From positions 1-64,000 of the forward strand of contig NZ_JAVFVV010000005.1 in assembly GCF_030929505.1 (NCBI RefSeq): 64,000 bases of DNA, written 5' to 3'. Positions 9,291-17,557 of the stretch are shown here, one piece after another. Every line of letters starts with the position of its first letter. Within the stretch, counting starts at the first letter, position 1. The translations under genes were made by a program, and so were the position numbers. Below the pieces are notes generated by a model that saw only the letters and a program-made list of their open reading frames with translations, had not been told where the DNA came from and searched no databases. Source of the stretch: Mesorhizobium sp. LHD-90. Lineage in GTDB: Bacteria; Pseudomonadota; Alphaproteobacteria; Rhizobiales; Rhizobiaceae.

Positions 9291-10919
9291 GTGACCGACC
9301 GCATATCGCCCCTGGCTCCCATGGGGCATCCCGTCTTCCGGGCGATATGGTTCGCCAGCCTTGCGTCCAATCTCGGCGGCCTGATCCAGTCCGTCGGCGC
9401 CGCCTGGCTGATGACCTCCATCTCCACCTCCGACGACATGGTGGCGCTGGTGCAGGCGTCGACCACGCTGCCGATCATGATCTTCTCGCTGGCCGCCGGC
9501 GCCATCGCCGACAATTTCGACCGGCGCAGGGTCATGCTGGCCGCCCAGCTTCTGATGTTGGCGGTGTCGATCCTGCTCGCGGTCTTCGCCTATCTGGACA
9601 TGCTCAATCCGTGGCTTCTGCTGGTCTTCACCTTCCTGATCGGCTGCGGCACCGCGCTCAACAACCCGTCCTGGCAGGCCTCGGTCGGCGACATGGTGCC
9701 GCGTTCGCTGCTCTCCTCCGCGGTCATTCTGAACAGCGTCAACTTCAACCTGACCCGCAGCGTCGGGCCGGCGATCGGCGGCATCATCGTCGCAACAGCC
9801 GGGGCGGCCGCCGCCTTCGCCGTCAACGTGCTGAGCTATCTGCCGCTGATCTTCGTCATCGCCCGCTGGAAGCGCGACGTCGTTCCCAACAGCCTGCCGC
9901 CGGAGACGATCGGCCCGGCGATGACGGCCGGGCTGCGCTACGTCGCCATGTCTCCGCACATCGAAAAAGTGATGCTGCGCGGTTTCGTCTTTGGCTTCAG
10001 CGCCATCGTGGCGCTGGCGATGCTGCCGCTGGTGGCGCGCGACCTGCCGGGCGGCGGGCCGCTGCTCTACGGCCTGCTGCTCGGCTGCTACGGTATCGGC
10101 GCCATCGGCGGCGCGTTCCTCGGCGGCCGCATGCGCGAAAACTGGTCGAACGAGGCGATAGCCCGCGCCGCCTTCATCGCCTTCGCCGCCTGCGCCACCA
10201 TCATCGCGCTCAGCCCGACCGCCTGGATCACCGGCATCGGCGTCGCCATCGGCGGCGCGAGCTGGGTGTTTGCGTTGTCGATGTTCAACGTCACGGTGCA
10301 GTTGTCGACACCGCGCTGGGTGCTCGGCCGGGCGCTTTCGCTTTACCAGACCGCGACTTTTGGGGGCATGGCGCTGGGCGCCTGGGTCTGGGGACTGGTG
10401 GCGGAGGAACGGGGCACCGATGTCGCCCTGCTCGCAGCCGCCGCATTGATGCTGGTCGGCGCGGCGATCGGCCTGAAGCTGGCGCTGCCGGAAAAGACCT
10501 CCGACAATCTCGACCCGCTGAACCGCTGGCAGACACCGAACGTCGCGCTCGACCTGCGCGGCCGCAGCGGCCCTGTGGCGATCCTGATCGAATACGTCAT
10601 CCGCGAGCAGGATACGCGCGCCTTCCTGGAGGCCATGCACGAGCGCGAACGTATCCGCCGCCGCGACGGCGCGCGGCAATGGGAATTGCTGCGCGACACC
10701 CAAAAACCCGATCAGTGGATCGAATCCTACCACGTTCCGACCTGGCACGACTATCTGCGCCACAACCAGCGCCGCACCCAGGCCGACGCCGGCGTCGACG
10801 ACCGCATCCGCGCGCTGCACAGCGGCGCGGAGCCGCCGAAGGTGCATCGCATGGTCGTGCGCCCCACCGACTGGACAGAGCCCGGCCTGCAGATCAAGCC
10901 GCCGGTGGATATAGGATAG
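9291..10919 (+). CDS. MFS transporter (EntS-like) with C-terminal cytosolic domain
   Basis: A 542-residue protein with a GTG start. Residues 1 to about 400 form an MFS permease with about 12 hydrophobic segments, early motif GGLIQSVGAAWLMTS and the loop signature ADNFDRRRV between helices 2 and 3, as in the enterobactin-exporter-like group. Residues about 425-542 form a soluble tail rich in Arg and Trp (IEYVIREQDTRAFLEAMHER), which resembles the antibiotic-biosynthesis-monooxygenase-like domain fused to this MFS subgroup. It follows the RND operon after 211 bases. The cargo is unknown. Confidence 0.8.
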   Translation: MTDRISPLAPMGHPVFRAIWFASLASNLGGLIQSVGAAWLMTSISTSDDMVALVQASTTLPIMIFSLAAGAIADNFDRRRVMLAAQLLMLAVSILLAVFAYLDMLNPWLLLVFTFLIGCGTALNNPSWQASVGDMVPRSLLSSAVILNSVNFNLTRSVGPAIGGIIVATAGAAAAFAVNVLSYLPLIFVIARWKRDVVPNSLPPETIGPAMTAGLRYVAMSPHIEKVMLRGFVFGFSAIVALAMLPLVARDLPGGGPLLYGLLLGCYGIGAIGGAFLGGRMRENWSNEAIARAAFIAFAACATIIALSPTAWITGIGVAIGGASWVFALSMFNVTVQLSTPRWVLGRALSLYQTATFGGMALGAWVWGLVAEERGTDVALLAAAALMLVGAAIGLKLALPEKTSDNLDPLNRWQTPNVALDLRGRSGPVAILIEYVIREQDTRAFLEAMHERERIRRRDGARQWELLRDTQKPDQWIESYHVPTWHDYLRHNQRRTQADAGVDDRIRALHSGAEPPKVHRMVVRPTDWTEPGLQIKPPVDIG

Positions 10920-11039
10920 GGATGCCATTCACGGATTCTAGCGTCGATCTGCTCAGCGCCGATACCGGCTTGTCGAATGTTATTCCGCCCTTGGACCGGC
11001 TGATCTTGGCATGATCTTTTGTTCGCCGAGAGCCGTTCT

Positions 11040-11277
11040 GCACCGGCTTTGGTTCCTTCGCTTCCGAGGCATGGATTCCCGACACTCTCCGCTTCGCTTC
11101 GCTCGCTCACGAGGTCGGGAATGACGACAATCACCGGCCGCTTCAGCTAGTCATGAACGTTGGAGATTAGCCGAGGCAGACCATAACTGTCGTCATTCCC
11201 GACCTCGTGAGCGAGCGAAGCGAAGCGGAGAGTGTCGGGAATCCATGCCTCGGAAGCGAAGGAACCAAAGCCGATGC
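11040..11277. repeat. Near-perfect 89-bp inverted repeat with 60-bp loop
   Basis: Arms 11040-11128 and 11189-11277 are reverse complements at 88 of 89 positions by direct comparison. Each arm also contains a smaller hairpin bounded by ATTCCCGAC and GTCGGGAAT around a GAGCGAGCGAAGCGAAGCGG-like segment. No transposase frame lies inside. The block 10920-11039 before it shows nothing recognisable. It looks like two copies of a rhizobial palindromic unit inserted in opposite orientation, lying against the broken ParE remnant. Confidence 0.9.
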
Positions 11278-11420
11278 AAATATCCTGTTTCGGCAAAAAC
11301 CGCTTTGTAGATGCGTATTTTCTTAACACAACCGGCAAGGTCGAAGGACGTCCAAACCGTCGATGAAGCGGTGCCCTGCCTCGTGAGAGTCCGCGGCGAC
11401 CAGACGACATCCACGGACAC
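11193..11420 (-). pseudogene. ParE-like toxin remnant, frameshifted and truncated
   Basis: A GTG at 11420 overlaps the last base of the parD stop, the usual antitoxin-toxin junction. The first residues (MSVDVVWSPR) look like a ParE/RelE start, but the frame then reads nonsense into the inverted repeat. A different frame shortly downstream gives AADSHEAGHRFIDGLDVL, which resembles the second helix region of ParE and soon hits a stop. The pattern suggests an internal deletion with frameshift plus loss of the 3' end where the repeat lies. As it stands no functional toxin is encoded. Confidence 0.45.
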
Positions 11421-11689
11421 TACCGCTTGTCCGCGAGCCGTTTCCGCGCCTCCTGGCGAAGCGTATCGAAATCGAGAGACTTGGCCGTGCCGCTCGCCTT
11501 ACCCTCGTCCCACATTTCCGGCAGGCGGCGAACGTCTTCCAGCCGCAGGTCGCGTTTGGCTTGCCAATCCCTGACGGCCTCGCGCACCGCCTCGCTTGTG
11601 GTGGCGTATTCGCCGGAGTCGACGGCTGCCTTCAACGCGGACACTTGCTGGGTCGTGAGCGCGACGCTCATCTTTTCAACGTTCGGCAT
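11420..11689 (-). CDS. ParD/CopG-type antitoxin, apparently orphaned
   Basis: An 89-residue ribbon-helix-helix protein of the ParD family: [20 protein letters not shown] at the N-terminus, then [20 protein letters not shown], the helix pair that dimerises to bind DNA, and a charged C-terminal tail that would neutralise a ParE toxin. ATG 11689 is preferred; an internal ATG seven codons on is possible. It sits directly upstream of the wrecked parE and just downstream of a strong palindrome likely to be its own operator. With no toxin left it may persist as an autoregulator or an immunity relic. Confidence 0.75.
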   Translation of the reverse strand: MPNVEKMSVALTTQQVSALKAAVDSGEYATTSEAVREAVRDWQAKRDLRLEDVRRLPEMWDEGKASGTAKSLDFDTLRQEARKRLADKR

Positions 11690-11700
11690 GATTTTGCTCT

Positions 11701-11734
11701 CGCGAAAGGTAGCAAATCTTACTACCTTTTCGCG
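11701..11734 (-). promoter_or_regulatory. Candidate ParD operator palindrome
   Basis: CGCGAAAGGTAG (11701-11712) faces CTACCTTTTCGCG (11722-11734). They are reverse complements apart from one extra T. The site lies 12-45 bases upstream of the parD start and overlaps a TAAGAT -10-like element on the minus strand. Antitoxins of this class repress from such repeats. Confidence 0.6.
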
Positions 11735-12486
11735 CGGACGCAAACCGCGCCCCAGTTCCGGACGGCAGAGCATTGCCGCCGACCGCGATGGCGCGCGCCG
11801 TACCACAGTTCCGTCCTACGGGGACGATTTTCATCCCTTCTGCAAGAAATTATGTTTTCCAACAACTCCGCGCAGTCGGAAACGTCAACCGTTTCCATCA
11901 CTTAGGTTGCCTCACCGCATTGCATGACAATTCGACCGGACAATTTTTTTGCCGGTTTCATCCCCGCCAGCTCGTGCTGCCCCATAATCCTCGCCATCGC
12001 TCTCGCGGGAAACCTGGTGCGCACCGGGTATCAGGGGAGAGCGACGGCGCCGGGGTGGCCGCGTAACGGTGCGCGGCTTGGCAAGAGCCTTGAGACCCGG
12101 GCCCCAGACCGCGACGACACGCTCCGGAACGAGTGAGCGGTATCAGCGGTCGGGCAAGAACGCCGGCGGGGCGCAAGGTTCGCGCCACGTTTTTTAACTT
12201 TGAGAGGCTCGGCCCTGCGCCCCGCTTCCCACCTCCCGAAAGGGAGATTTTCCACTCAATGGCCAGGGCGGATTTCCGCAGCGTGGCGACCAGGAAGGCT
12301 GCGTGCAGTCCGGCACCCAAGCGATCGGAGATCGAAAGCGGTCAAGGACTTGTGCGGCGGCATTTGCGATCGGACCTTGGACGCGTCGAATGCACGTCCG
12401 CGTCGAGCGGCATGGTCACCATTGACAAGCATTGCAGCATCCTCCACCTCATGGGCGGATTTCACCGACGACGAGGCCAGCCGGCC
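11735..12486. other. 752-bp gap with no recognised gene
   Basis: Frames here are short, lack family resemblance and have poor starts on both strands. The segment from about 12130 to 12486 is open in the ispG frame, but the conserved IspG sequence begins only at 12487, so it is probably leader DNA. A T-run after GCGCCACG near 12187-12200 is the only simple feature. It presumably holds the ispG promoter, which I cannot place. Confidence 0.5.
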
Positions 12487-13740
12487 ATGACCGGATACCA
12501 ATCCTCTCCCTTGCCGCGGAGGCATTCCGTCGGCGTGAATGTCGGCGGCGTCATGGTGGGCGGCGACGCGCCGGTGGTCGTGCAGTCGATGACCAACACC
12601 GACACGGCCGATGTCGACGGCACGGTGGCGCAGGTCGCGGCACTCGCCAAGGCCGGGTCGGAGATCGTGCGCATCACCGTCGACCGCGACGAGAGCGCCG
12701 CGGCCGTCCCCGGCATCCGCGAGCGGCTCGACCGCCTTGGCATCAACGTGCCGCTGGTCGGCGATTTCCATTATATCGGCCACAGGCTGCTGGCCGACCA
12801 CCCCGCCTGCGCCGAGGCGCTGGCGAAGTACCGCATCAATCCCGGCAATGTCGGCTTCAAGGACAAGAAGGACAAGCAGTTCGCTGCCATCGTCGAGATG
12901 GCGATCCGCTACGACAAGCCGGTGCGCATCGGTGTCAACTGGGGTTCGCTCGACCAGGAGCTGCTGACCGCCCTGATGGACGAGAACCAGAGACAAGGTG
13001 CGCCGCTGACCGCCGACGAAGTGACTCGCGAGGCCATCGTGCGCTCGGCGCTGCTGTCCGCCGAGGCCGCCGAGGAAATCGGCCTCCCGCGTGAAAAAAT
13101 CATCCTGTCGGCAAAGGTCAGCCGCGTGCAGGATCTGGTCGCCGTCTATACCGAGCTTGCCGGCCGATCCGACCATGCCCTGCATCTCGGCCTGACCGAG
13201 GCCGGCATGGGGTCGAAAGGCATCGTCGCTTCGTCGGCCGCGATGGGCATTCTTTTGCAGCAGGGCATCGGCGACACCATCCGCATCTCGCTGACGCCCG
13301 AACCCAACGGCGACCGCACCCGCGAGGTGCAGGTCGCGCAGGAGCTGCTGCAGACCATGGGTTTCCGCCAGTTCGTGCCGGTTGTCGCCGCCTGCCCCGG
13401 CTGCGGCCGCACCACCTCGACGGTGTTCCAGGAACTCGCGCAGAACATCCAGGCGGATTTGCGCAAGAACATGCCGGTGTGGCGCGACAAGTATCCGGGC
13501 GTGGAGGAACTGAAGGTCGCCGTGATGGGCTGCATCGTCAACGGCCCCGGCGAATCCAAACACGCCGACATCGGCATCTCGCTGCCCGGCACCGGAGAGA
13601 CGCCGTCGGCCCCGGTCTTCATCGACGGCCGCAAGGCGGCGACCTTGCGCGGCCCCGACATCGCCAGCGAATTCGAAAAGATGGTCGCCGACTATATCGA
13701 GGCGCGCTTCGGCCAGTCCGGCAGAGAAGCGGCGGAGTGA
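12487..13740 (+). CDS. ispG: 4-hydroxy-3-methylbut-2-en-1-yl diphosphate synthase
   Basis: A 417-residue [4Fe-4S] enzyme of the non-mevalonate isoprenoid pathway, converting MEcPP to HMBPP. Recognised by [14 protein letters not shown] near the start, [20 protein letters not shown] in the middle, and the cluster-binding cysteines in [10 protein letters not shown] and [17 protein letters not shown]. Length is normal for the bacterial form. The ATG at 12487 matches the start expected for the family; the 118 upstream codons in frame show no homology. Together with the ispA-like gene at 29828 it supplies polyprenyl precursors. Confidence 0.95.
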   Translation: MTGYQSSPLPRRHSVGVNVGGVMVGGDAPVVVQSMTNTDTADVDGTVAQVAALAKAGSEIVRITVDRDESAAAVPGIRERLDRLGINVPLVGDFHYIGHRLLADHPACAEALAKYRINPGNVGFKDKKDKQFAAIVEMAIRYDKPVRIGVNWGSLDQELLTALMDENQRQGAPLTADEVTREAIVRSALLSAEAAEEIGLPREKIILSAKVSRVQDLVAVYTELAGRSDHALHLGLTEAGMGSKGIVASSAAMGILLQQGIGDTIRISLTPEPNGDRTREVQVAQELLQTMGFRQFVPVVAACPGCGRTTSTVFQELAQNIQADLRKNMPVWRDKYPGVEELKVAVMGCIVNGPGESKHADIGISLPGTGETPSAPVFIDGRKAATLRGPDIASEFEKMVADYIEARFGQSGREAAE

Positions 13741-13794
13741 GATGTGCCGAGGCGGGCGGTCCATGACGGGCTGTCGCTTCTACGGTCATTCCTT

Positions 13795-14649
13795 ATGAGG
13801 CGCTGGCGGCATTCGCCGCTCGCGCTGTTGTTGGGCCTCTTCCTGAGCAGCGAGACGGCACTCGCCGACCCGCCGAAATCCCGCATCATGACGACGGCGC
13901 GCATCTGCGACCTGATCGACATCCATGCCCGCGCCAACCGCCTGCCGCGCGATTTCTTCGCACGGCTGATCTGGAAGGAGAGCCGCTTCGATCCCGACGC
14001 CGTCAGCCCCGCCGGCGCGGAAGGCATCGCGCAGTTCATGCCGGGGACCGCGAAGATGCGCGGACTGAAAGACTCCTTCGACGTCACCCAGGCGCTTCCC
14101 GCCTCGGCAAAATACCTCGCGGAGTTGAAAACCGGCTTCGGCAATCTCGGCCTCGCCGCGGCCGCCTACAATGCCGGCGAGACGCGGGTGACGCGCTGGC
14201 TGGCATCCGGCGGTTTTCTGCCGCTGGAGACCGACGAATACGTGCTCGACATCATGGGGGAGCCTGCCGACAATTTTTCCGAGCGCGCCTATCTCGGCAC
14301 CATACGCCCGCTCGATGCGAAGCGGCCGTTCCACCAAGCCTGCCGCGACATGCGGAAAATCTATGCCCAGACCGTCGCCATGGCGACGATTGCGACAAAA
14401 CCCTGGGGCGTCCAGGTCGCCGGCAATTTCCGCCGCGCCGCCGCGATCAGGCAATGGCAGCGTGTCGCTGGCCGTTTCGGCAAGATCCTGAAAAATCCCG
14501 ATCCGGTGGTCAGCCGCGTGCGCACGCCGCGCGGCCGGCGCGGCATCTATGCCGTGCGCATCGGCGCCGATGATCGGGCCATGGCGAACAAGATTTGCGC
14601 CACTTTGCGCTCGGCCGGCGGCTCCTGCATCGTGATGCGCAACCGATGA
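13795..14649 (+). CDS. Lytic transglycosylase, SLT domain, exported
   Basis: A 284-residue periplasmic murein-cleaving enzyme. A signal peptide (SPLALLLGLFLSSETALA, about residues 6-23) precedes an SLT domain with catalytic Glu in LIWKESRFDPDAVS, then AEGIAQFMPGTA and AAAYNAGETRV, the three classic goose-lysozyme-like motifs. The C-terminal RGIYAVRIGADDRAMANKIC segment resembles a SPOR-like peptidoglycan-binding fold. ATG 13795 is preferred over an in-frame ATG at 13744 because the leader starts there. It follows ispG by 54 bases. Its 3' end lies 26 bases from the convergent kinase gene. Confidence 0.85.
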   Translation: MRRWRHSPLALLLGLFLSSETALADPPKSRIMTTARICDLIDIHARANRLPRDFFARLIWKESRFDPDAVSPAGAEGIAQFMPGTAKMRGLKDSFDVTQALPASAKYLAELKTGFGNLGLAAAAYNAGETRVTRWLASGGFLPLETDEYVLDIMGEPADNFSERAYLGTIRPLDAKRPFHQACRDMRKIYAQTVAMATIATKPWGVQVAGNFRRAAAIRQWQRVAGRFGKILKNPDPVVSRVRTPRGRRGIYAVRIGADDRAMANKICATLRSAGGSCIVMRNR

Positions 14650-14675
14650 TCGCGGAGATGTCTTCTCGACGATGC

Positions 14676-16016
14676 TCAGGTGGGGGCGTGGCGATCCCCG
14701 TCCCTGATCTTGAGAAAATAGTCGTCCAGCCCGATCTGGCCGCCCTTCAAGGCGATCTCCAGCCCGTCGATCCGCGACGACTCGGCATGCGCGACGCAGA
14801 GCGGCGAACCGGGCGTCTGCGGCAGCGGCATGCGAACGGTGAGTGCGTCGACCCCAAGTTGGCGCAGCGCGTGGCTCGACGTGTCGCCGCCGGCAATCAC
14901 CGCACGCCGCAGATTGGCGCCCACGACCAGCCGTTTCAGTATGTCGCCCAGTCCGCAGCCGAGCCGATGCCGCGCGCCCACATCCTGGTCGATCTCGGCG
15001 CCCCGGTCGCCATCGGGCCCCAGCGCGGTATGCAGCACGACGCTGCGCCCGGCGCCAAGCGCGTCCATGCCGGCGCGGACAGCGTTTTCGATTGTGCCGA
15101 GTGCATCGTCGCCACTGAGGTGGATCGGGTCCACGGCAACCGTCTCGAAACCGGCGTTGCGCGCAAATCTGATCTGGGCCTCGGTCGTGGGCGAGACGCT
15201 TCCAGAAACCACGGCAAGTTGGTCGACGCTGGCCAGCGGGGGAAATTCGGTCGGGCCGGCGGCGAGACCTTCTTTCTCCCACTCAGGAAGCAGCGCATAT
15301 TCGACGCCCGACGATCCCATGACAAACGCGCCGTGTTCGCGGGCGCGACGCCACAATTCACGGCCGGCCAGTTCCTGCGTCTCGGTATCGGCGACGTCCA
15401 GCAGAACCATCTCGGCCTCGCCGGCCGCGGCATCGACCCTGGCGGACACGTCCGGCGCCCGCAGCGCGGCCAGATCGATCAGGGCCGAACGCAGACTCGT
15501 TTGATGCGAAAGATGCGCCAGAAGGTCAGCCTCATACATTGGCGTGACCGGATGCCGGCTCATCACCGGATGCCGGTCTATCCTGTAGACCGTACCGCGA
15601 TAGGCGGCGAACAGATTTCCGAAGGCGGTGTAGCGCTTGAGCTGCGGCGCTCCGACGACCAGAGGAACCGTTCGTTGTGCAAAAACACGCCGGCCGATCT
15701 CCACGGCGCGTCCGATGCTGCCGACGCCCGGGCCGGAATCGAAGGTCGAGCAGACCTTGTAGTGGCAGACGGCGGCCCCGAGCGATCGCAGCCATTTGAA
15801 TGCCGGCGCGAGGTTCTCTTCCATCCACTCCGGCGTCTCGCTGCGGCTTGTTCCGGCAAGGCCTATCGCCCTGCGGTCGGCAAACCGCGCCAGCAACGGC
15901 GCATTGGGAACGCGCAGGAACAGCACTGTCGGCACGCCGCCCAGCGACAGGGCTTCCATCACATCGGTCGAGCCGGTGAGGTCGTCGCCGTAATAGCTGA
16001 TCAGCGGTGGTCGCAT
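14676..16016 (-). CDS. oiaK: Four-carbon acid sugar kinase family, probable 3-oxo-isoapionate kinase
   Basis: A 446-residue DUF1537-type kinase. The N-terminal YYGDDLTGSTDVMEAL motif binds the acid sugar; IAGGDTSSHAL and the C-terminal LKGGQIGLDDYF form the nucleotide site typical of the family. In the D-apiose pathway such a kinase phosphorylates 3-oxo-isoapionate at C4. It lies downstream of a RuBisCO-like gene and opposite a cluster with apiose dehydrogenase, lactonase and oxidoisomerase, which favours this role over the threonate or erythronate kinases of the same family. Start ATG 16016 lies 6 bases after the stop of a small frame, suggesting coupling. Confidence 0.8.
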   Translation of the reverse strand: MRPPLISYYGDDLTGSTDVMEALSLGGVPTVLFLRVPNAPLLARFADRRAIGLAGTSRSETPEWMEENLAPAFKWLRSLGAAVCHYKVCSTFDSGPGVGSIGRAVEIGRRVFAQRTVPLVVGAPQLKRYTAFGNLFAAYRGTVYRIDRHPVMSRHPVTPMYEADLLAHLSHQTSLRSALIDLAALRAPDVSARVDAAAGEAEMVLLDVADTETQELAGRELWRRAREHGAFVMGSSGVEYALLPEWEKEGLAAGPTEFPPLASVDQLAVVSGSVSPTTEAQIRFARNAGFETVAVDPIHLSGDDALGTIENAVRAGMDALGAGRSVVLHTALGPDGDRGAEIDQDVGARHRLGCGLGDILKRLVVGANLRRAVIAGGDTSSHALRQLGVDALTVRMPLPQTPGSPLCVAHAESSRIDGLEIALKGGQIGLDDYFLKIRDGDRHAPT

Positions 16017-16022
16017 GCGCGG

Positions 16023-16130
16023 TCAGGCCTTGCCGGCGGCGCGGCGGTCGATGGCCTCCACATTGCCGGCCGAGGGTTGCTTGGAACCAAGCGGCTTTCC
16101 GGCACTGCCTGTCGCGATGGCGATCGTCAT
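16023..16130 (-). CDS. Putative 35-residue protein between RuBisCO-like gene and kinase
   Basis: An ATG-initiated frame, MTIAIATGSAGKPLGSKQPS at the start and ending DRRAAGKA, not recognised. An AGAGGG sequence six bases before the ATG is a good ribosome-binding site. The frame fills the 141-base gap between the RuBisCO-like gene and the kinase with 27- and 6-base spacers, as expected of a real operon member. It could instead be a leader that couples kinase translation, or the relic of a lost gene. No membrane segment or motif is visible. Confidence 0.4.
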   Translation of the reverse strand: MTIAIATGSAGKPLGSKQPSAGNVEAIDRRAAGKA

Positions 16131-16157
16131 GTCATGCCCTCTTGTGGGACCTGCCGG

Positions 16158-17411
16158 TCATGCAGCGTTCGGGTTGGCGCCGAATTTCAGCAGCGACTGC
16201 TGGAGTTCGGGATGGGTGCGGGCATAGGTCTGGAGATCGATGCCCTTGACGGTCGCCTGCCACGCCTGCTGCACCGCTCGGACGCCGGCGGCGGGTCCGC
16301 CAGGATGGCTGACGATACCGCCGCCGCACAGATACATCAGATCCTGGGTCTGACCCGTGCGCCTGTAGGTTTCGGGCGCTTGCCCGCCCCACTGGCCGGA
16401 GCATACAACCGGGAGGGACCGGTCGCGCGGCTCGAAGATCGACGTCGTCACGGCTTCGAACGAAGCGACAAACGAATCATCGGGCTCCCAGTATTTGGCG
16501 CCTATGCCGTTGATCTGGAATTGGTCGACGCCGAGCAGCCGCCAGAACTGCTGCCAGACTTTGAAATCCATGCCCAGTCCGGGATGGCGGGTCAGGATAT
16601 CCCAGCCGTTGCGGTGCGCATGGATGACCAGGCTGGAACGCTTGCGCAGAAACGACATGCCGCCCATGCCGATCGAGGCGATGTTGACGACGGCGGCATT
16701 GCCACCTGCCTTCAATACGATGTCGTGGTTGCGCATCATCTCGTCGGGATCGGCGTGCGATATGCCGAACGCGTACATGACTTTCTTGCCGGTCTTCTGC
16801 TCGCGATCCAGGATCAGCGGCATGATCGCCTTCACCCGCTGGGCAAAGGGCGAATAGGACGGGCTCATCAGCTTCTCGTCATCCTTGATGAAGTCGACGC
16901 CGGCATCGATCAGTTCCGCCACCATTTCGGCGGTCTCGTGCGGTCTCAGGCCAAGCGCCGGCTTGACGATGCTGCCGATGATTGGGCGCCCGTCGACGCC
17001 GGTCAGCGCCCGGCTCCCCTCGATACCGAATTGGGGGCCGGGATGGACGCCGCGAAAGGCTTCCGGCAGCTTCATGTCGACGACGCGAATACCGGTCAGT
17101 TCCTTGATCGAAAAGGTGCCTCCGATCGCGATGGTCATCAGCGCCGACAAATCGGTGCCAACCGCGTCGACTGGAAAACCGATATCGGCTTCGGCGCGAT
17201 TGAAGCGAAAGCCTTCGGCGCCCGGCAGCGAGGGCCTGTCGAATGGTTCAAGGGGCCGTATGGACAGTACCCGGGCGGCGACCCGCGCCTTCAGTTCAGG
17301 GGTCTCGCCGGGCAGGTCGACGAACGTGCCGGTCGACTGATCGCTAGCGATCTTGGTCGCGAGGGCTTCGGTGCTGCCCGGAGTCTCGATTCTGTAGGTG
17401 AGGACGATCAT
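16158..17411 (-). CDS. oiaX: RuBisCO-like protein, probable 3-oxo-isoapionate-4-phosphate decarboxylase or transcarboxylase/hydrolase
   Basis: A 417-residue RuBisCO large-chain-like enzyme. KPALGLRP (about K150) and DFIKDDE (K176, D178, E179) match the catalytic lysine and the carbamylated-lysine metal site of RuBisCO. HAHRNGW carries the phosphate/metal-side His and Arg. The mobile loop-6 Lys segment of true RuBisCO is absent, so it is no CO2-fixing enzyme. Two apiose-pathway RLPs are known: a decarboxylase giving L-erythrulose 1-phosphate and a transcarboxylase/hydrolase giving 3-phosphoglycerate and glycolate. I cannot separate them by eye, so the symbol is provisional. The start at 17411 has GAGAG just upstream; the frame is open a little further. 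Confidence 0.8.
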   Translation of the reverse strand: MIVLTYRIETPGSTEALATKIASDQSTGTFVDLPGETPELKARVAARVLSIRPLEPFDRPSLPGAEGFRFNRAEADIGFPVDAVGTDLSALMTIAIGGTFSIKELTGIRVVDMKLPEAFRGVHPGPQFGIEGSRALTGVDGRPIIGSIVKPALGLRPHETAEMVAELIDAGVDFIKDDEKLMSPSYSPFAQRVKAIMPLILDREQKTGKKVMYAFGISHADPDEMMRNHDIVLKAGGNAAVVNIASIGMGGMSFLRKRSSLVIHAHRNGWDILTRHPGLGMDFKVWQQFWRLLGVDQFQINGIGAKYWEPDDSFVASFEAVTTSIFEPRDRSLPVVCSGQWGGQAPETYRRTGQTQDLMYLCGGGIVSHPGGPAAGVRAVQQAWQATVKGIDLQTYARTHPELQQSLLKFGANPNAA

Positions 17412-17442
17412 CTCTCGCCGGCGGGTCCTTCCCCTCTCTGCC

Positions 17443-17462
17443 GAACTGGTATAATGAGCATG
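17443..17462 (-). promoter_or_regulatory. NanR-like operator over the RuBisCO-like gene promoter
   Basis: GAACTGGTATAATGAG at 17443-17458 is identical to the sequence at 26461-26476 in front of the other minus-strand operon. GGTATA is the repeat bound by E. coli NanR, to which the neighbouring GntR protein is related. Read on the minus strand it offers TATACC as a -10 element for the RuBisCO-like gene, 31 bases from its start codon. Confidence 0.6.
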
Positions 17463-17518
17463 CCTGTAACGCAAGGGGAATCGGCGACTTCAACGAATCC
17501 TGTTAATCAGGAATGGAC

Positions 17519-17528
17519 AACTGGTACT
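17519..17528 (+). promoter_or_regulatory. Candidate second half-site upstream of gntR
   Basis: ACTGGTACTC repeats the ACTGGTA core of the two shared sites, and GGTACTC is the reverse complement of the GAGTACC end of the site at 26461-26480. It lies 30 bases before the chosen gntR start, so the regulator may control itself. Confidence 0.45.
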
Positions 17529-17557
17529 CAGGCGCATCGTGCGCGAGGATGATGCCG

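Noticed and set aside
16158-17411. True RuBisCO large subunit for carbon fixation
   Set aside because: The loop-6 Lys region is not conserved, no small subunit or phosphoribulokinase is nearby, and the context is sugar-acid breakdown.
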